Source: Gammaproteobacteria bacterium
GTDB taxonomy: Bacteria; Pseudomonadota; Gammaproteobacteria; Enterobacterales; Psychrobiaceae
DNA: 14,177 bases
Reading direction: 5' to 3'
Assembly: GCA_013214885.1 (NCBI GenBank)
Contig: JABSRS010000049.1
Coordinates: forward strand, 1 to 14,177
Part shown: piece by piece, positions 11,383 to 14,177 of the stretch
Layout of the letters: the number at the start of each line of letters is the position of its first letter
Numbering within the stretch: the first letter of the stretch is position 1
Made by a program: the position numbers and the translations under genes
The notes under the pieces: model-generated
Databases searched by the model: none
The model's input: the letters and a program-made list of their open reading frames with translations, nothing else
What the model was told of the DNA's origin: nothing

Positions 11383-13873
11383 CCAAAGCACTTTGATAAT
11401 TTAATCTCAGATCAGCTAATGAAAGCGGTCGGTCAAAATAATAGCCTTGGATCAAATCACAACGCAATTGAATAAGACGCTCATACTGCTCTTTCGTCTC
11501 AACGCCTTCGGCCACCACGGTATAATTACCTAGCTGCCCAATCGAAATGATCGTTTTTACTAACGACTCACTTTGGCTGTTGGTGAGGAATTTATCGATA
11601 AACGAACGATCAATTTTTATTTCGTTAATCGGTAGATTACTCAAGTAGCTCAACGATGAGTATCCAGTACCGAAATCATCAAGTGACAACATTAAGCCAC
11701 TGTTTCTGATCGCTTGCAATACAGGTCTAACCTTGTCCATATCGTTAATAAGAACGTTTTCAGTAATTTCCAACGTAATTAAATTTTTATCAAAACCAAC
11801 CTGATTTGTCATATTAATAACGTTGTTAACAAAATTAGGCTCCAACAATTGCTTCGGTGAAATATTAATCGATAGCTGGAGCAGCGCGGCAGCACTTTCG
11901 CGATTAAATAGCCCGATATCTCGTAACGATTTTTCCATCACAAACTGGCTAATCTCGTTAATAATCCCAATATCCTCAGCAATGCTAATGAACTCAACAG
12001 GTGAAACATTACCCAATTTAGGGTTGTGCCAGCGAACTAACGCCTCAACGCCACAAATCTGGCCTGTGGCAACATTAATTTGCGGCTGATAAAGCACATT
12101 CAATTGATTATTAGTGACAGCCATCCGTAATTCCGACTCGATCAATAACTCCCGTTGCACTTGGCCATTAATAGTTTCATTAAAGAATAAAAACTGGCCT
12201 TTTTGTTGTGCTTTGGATTTATAAAGGACGATATCAGCCTTACTTATTAGGTCCTCGACCACTTCACCATCTTTGGGATACATCGCAACACCAATACTGC
12301 AACCTGAGTATAACGATTTACCATCAAGCACAAATTCCTGATTAAAGATCTCACAGATGCGCCTCGCTTTGCCCTGCGCATCAGCTAAATCGTCAAGCTC
12401 AGGAAAACAAAAAATAAATTCGTCACCACCGAACCGCGCAACACTATCACCTACTGACAACGTTTGATTAAATAAGCCCCCCAATTTTACGAGTAACTTA
12501 TCACCAACTGAATGGCCATAAAGATCGTTTATTTTTTTGAAATCATCGAGATCGACCAGCATTATTGCCAATTGTTTATTATTTCTCTTTGATACTTCAA
12601 TTCCTTGCTTTATTTTTATGTCGATCAGCACTCGATTGGGCAATTTAGTCAAAAAGTCATGCAATGCTTGGTATTCCAGTTGGTCTTTCACCCGATTTAA
12701 CTCAAAAAAATCTTCACTTGTCTTCCTTTCGAACAAGGAAAGTCGACGGCCTAAATAGTTAGCAAAGACAATCGACAACGTCACAAAAAATAAGGTAACA
12801 AATAAACTAAGCCATAAAATTTTGGTTAGCTGATCGTTGTTCTGCTGTGCAATGGCTTTGCCACGTTTGTCCAGATAATTATCAATTTCACTCGAATATA
12901 TTCCTGAGCCGATAGCCCACTGCCAGTCAGGTAGCCCGACAATATAACTTATTTTATCAGCAGGTTTTAAAGTACTTGGCTGCATAGTGCTCAGATAGCG
13001 CAGAAAACCAGATCCTTGCTTGGCCACATCGATGATTTGCTGGACCACGGTCACGCCTTGCTCGTTAACCACATCATAACGATTGCTCCCTACTATTTCT
13101 TTTAGATAATGGGACAAATAATTACCCTGATAATCAATAATAAAAATATAACCATTGGATTTATAACGTAGCTTCGAGATCCGTTGCAATAGTCGTTGTT
13201 TAATATCATTTTCGGCATCAACAACATATTCACCCGTACCGATAAGCCAATCGTACGGCGCAAAATGTTTACCAAAACCAATTTTTTCAAACTCTTTATT
13301 TATGTTTTGTGGTTTGACGAACCACCAGTGATAAAATGCCTCATCCTGTTGTTTCACCAACTTCCACATGTCACGAACGATATAATTACCTCTGACATCC
13401 TGAAAGTCCCACTTAATAGTTCCCTCGATAGCTGGCACAATAGGATGCAAGACGCTAATTCCGCTAGTCTTATAAATAAAATAGTAACCACGGCCCTGAT
13501 TAAAGCGAATATTTCTCAAAGCATCGGTAATTAATTTTGTGACCTCGGCTTCTGATTTGTGTTTATTTTGCTCATAAATAGTGCTCGCTATATTATGTGC
13601 TTGGTAAACTCGTTGTTTAATGTCTTTTTTTAATAACGTTTCGGTACTATCTTTTTCGTAAGTAATTTGCTGAATAAGTTGTTCAACTCGTACTTTTACC
13701 ATATCTTTTTCTGATTCGATAAAGTCACGTTGGAGAGTTTCGAGTTCGTGGACAAGCTTGGCTTTATTATCATTAATCACAATGATATTAACCAATACAG
13801 CAAACGTAATAACAATGAAAGGAGGTATTATTTTTATCAACCGAAGTATATTGAGATCATGGGTTATTTTCAT
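11375..13873 (-). CDS. Double-Cache GGDEF-EAL protein, c-di-GMP synthase/phosphodiesterase
   Basis: 832 residues from ATG 13873, chosen because TTGAAG precedes it; a TTG at 13885 is an alternative adding four residues. Layout: membrane helix (13-34), periplasmic sensor with two Cache domains (about 80-221, with GYYFIYKTSG and WLIGTGEYV; about 239-331, with GYIFIIDYQG and WQWAIGSGIY), membrane helix (352-373), GGDEF domain (about 406-560) and EAL domain (about 585-825). Catalytic motifs are intact on both sides: VDLDDFKKINDLYGH and GGDEF (482-486) for synthesis; EAL (610-612), LEITE, DDFGTGYSS and AEGVET for hydrolysis. The inhibitory RxxD site before GGDEF reads SVGD (473-476), so product inhibition is probably lost. 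It senses a small periplasmic ligand and sets cytoplasmic c-di-GMP. Which activity dominates cannot be told from the sequence. It overlaps the luxR 3' end. Confidence 0.93.
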   Translation of the reverse strand: MKITHDLNILRLIKIIPPFIVITFAVLVNIIVINDNKAKLVHELETLQRDFIESEKDMVKVRVEQLIQQITYEKDSTETLLKKDIKQRVYQAHNIASTIYEQNKHKSEAEVTKLITDALRNIRFNQGRGYYFIYKTSGISVLHPIVPAIEGTIKWDFQDVRGNYIVRDMWKLVKQQDEAFYHWWFVKPQNINKEFEKIGFGKHFAPYDWLIGTGEYVVDAENDIKQRLLQRISKLRYKSNGYIFIIDYQGNYLSHYLKEIVGSNRYDVVNEQGVTVVQQIIDVAKQGSGFLRYLSTMQPSTLKPADKISYIVGLPDWQWAIGSGIYSSEIDNYLDKRGKAIAQQNNDQLTKILWLSLFVTLFFVTLSIVFANYLGRRLSLFERKTSEDFFELNRVKDQLEYQALHDFLTKLPNRVLIDIKIKQGIEVSKRNNKQLAIMLVDLDDFKKINDLYGHSVGDKLLVKLGGLFNQTLSVGDSVARFGGDEFIFCFPELDDLADAQGKARRICEIFNQEFVLDGKSLYSGCSIGVAMYPKDGEVVEDLISKADIVLYKSKAQQKGQFLFFNETINGQVQRELLIESELRMAVTNNQLNVLYQPQINVATGQICGVEALVRWHNPKLGNVSPVEFISIAEDIGIINEISQFVMEKSLRDIGLFNRESAAALLQLSINISPKQLLEPNFVNNVINMTNQVGFDKNLITLEITENVLINDMDKVRPVLQAIRNSGLMLSLDDFGTGYSSLSYLSNLPINEIKIDRSFIDKFLTNSQSESLVKTIISIGQLGNYTVVAEGVETKEQYERLIQLRCDLIQGYYFDRPLSLADLRLNYQSALVT

Positions 13874-13982
13874 AGCGTACTTCAAAATTGATTTCTTATA
13901 ATGACAATATAATAAAAATAGATAACAAAATAAAGCTGTTAGAGATAATAACCCGATAAAACTATCAACTTATTTGTAAAAT

Positions 13983-14010
13983 TGGCATTAATACGTTACA
14001 GCTAATGCCA
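13983..14010 (-). terminator. Terminator-like hairpin after the esterase gene
   Basis: A perfect 8-base inverted repeat TGGCATTA (13983-13990) / TAATGCCA (14003-14010) with a 12-base loop. On the minus strand it lies 17 bases after the stop codon at 14028 and is followed by AATTTTA. The T-run is short, so termination would be modest. Confidence 0.5.
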
Positions 14011-14027
14011 CGATTATCACAGCCAAC

Positions 14028-14177
14028 TCAAGATTTAACAGCCTGACCAATCATCAAATATAGCTGCTGGCATTGCTCTGGCACTAAATCATCTAAGTTA
14101 ATAAAAGCATGAATCATTTGGTCAAACTGATGTAACTGACATTGCACCCCTGCCTCACTCAATTTTTTGGCATAACG
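14028..14177 (-). CDS. Alpha/beta-hydrolase (esterase/lipase, Abhydrolase_3 type), C-terminal end (partial)
   Basis: The last 49 residues of a minus-strand gene that enters from the right edge; stop TGA at 14030-14028. The segment RYAKKLSEAGVQCQLHQFD, then QMIHAFINL, matches the C-terminal block of hormone-sensitive-lipase-type esterases (YA..L..AGv.v....y.gmiHgF..l), in which the His of IHAF is the catalytic triad histidine. The nucleophile and acid residues lie outside the window. The GMIHGF glycine is replaced (QMIHAF). A terminator-like hairpin follows. The substrate cannot be inferred. Confidence 0.75.
   Translation of the reverse strand, partial: RYAKKLSEAGVQCQLHQFDQMIHAFINLDDLVPEQCQQLYLMIGQAVKS

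Noticed and set aside
13196..13534. 112-residue plus-strand reading frame
   Set aside because: Entirely opposite the Cache domains of the GGDEF-EAL gene, with no ribosome site and no protein-like composition; an antisense shadow.
13874..13960. Promoter for the GGDEF-EAL gene
   Set aside because: Several TATAAT-like strings occur in a very AT-rich stretch (for example TATATT with TTTATT 17 bases upstream on the minus strand), but none stands out enough to list.
1..14177. CRISPR array, tRNA or rRNA genes
   Set aside because: No regularly spaced repeats and no cloverleaf-like or rRNA-like sequence were seen on either strand.

Overview
The window reads as chromosomal DNA from a marine gammaproteobacterium, most likely in or near the Alteromonadales (Shewanella, Colwellia or Thalassotalea type). 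The grounds are the AT-rich base composition, a DUF2986 small protein, two DUF885 proteins, a gammaproteobacterial-type ATP synthase epsilon subunit and a Cache-GGDEF-EAL protein. The assignment is inference from protein character; no rRNA or other marker is present.

Left part (1-3148): the end of a compact plus-strand operon. It holds the C-terminus of the arsenite methyltransferase ArsM, a radical SAM enzyme, a thioredoxin-type arsenate reductase ArsC, a methylthioadenosine-phosphorylase-like enzyme and a TIGR04283-type glycosyltransferase. Three of the four junctions are TAATG stop/start overlaps. Together the genes read as a route from arsenate to arsenite, to methylated arsenic, to an adenosylated arsenical, to a free arsenic-ribose phosphate and finally to a glycoside, i.e. 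arsenosugar biosynthesis. The radical SAM protein does not look like canonical ArsS.

Middle part (3149-9223): housekeeping and hypothetical genes. These are a DUF885 lipoprotein; a stand-alone atpC with no other ATP synthase gene beside it; a 54-residue unknown; a 73-residue four-cysteine zinc-ribbon-like protein; a convergent DUF2986 gene; a membrane-anchored triheme c-type cytochrome; and a second, membrane-anchored DUF885 protein whose stop codon overlaps that of the cytochrome gene.

Right part (9224-14177): a decayed regulatory region followed by c-di-GMP genes. A well-formed cyclic di-GMP-I (GEMM-I) riboswitch lies at about 9618-9721. It is followed by a hairpin that would bury the ribosome-binding site, then by the wreck of a secreted subtilisin-like protease, which carries three single-base frameshifts and is cut off after its propeptide. 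The break is joined to the start of an unknown gene on the other strand and to a candidate dispersed repeat. Next comes a LuxR-family autoinducer-binding regulator with an unusual C-terminal hydrophobic extension and a frameshifted 5' end. It converges, with an 8-base overlap, on a Cache-Cache-GGDEF-EAL protein that could make or break the riboswitch ligand. The window ends in the C-terminus of an alpha/beta-hydrolase (esterase) on the minus strand.

The two most interesting signals are the arsenic operon with its non-canonical radical SAM enzyme and the orphaned c-di-GMP riboswitch in front of a dead protease.
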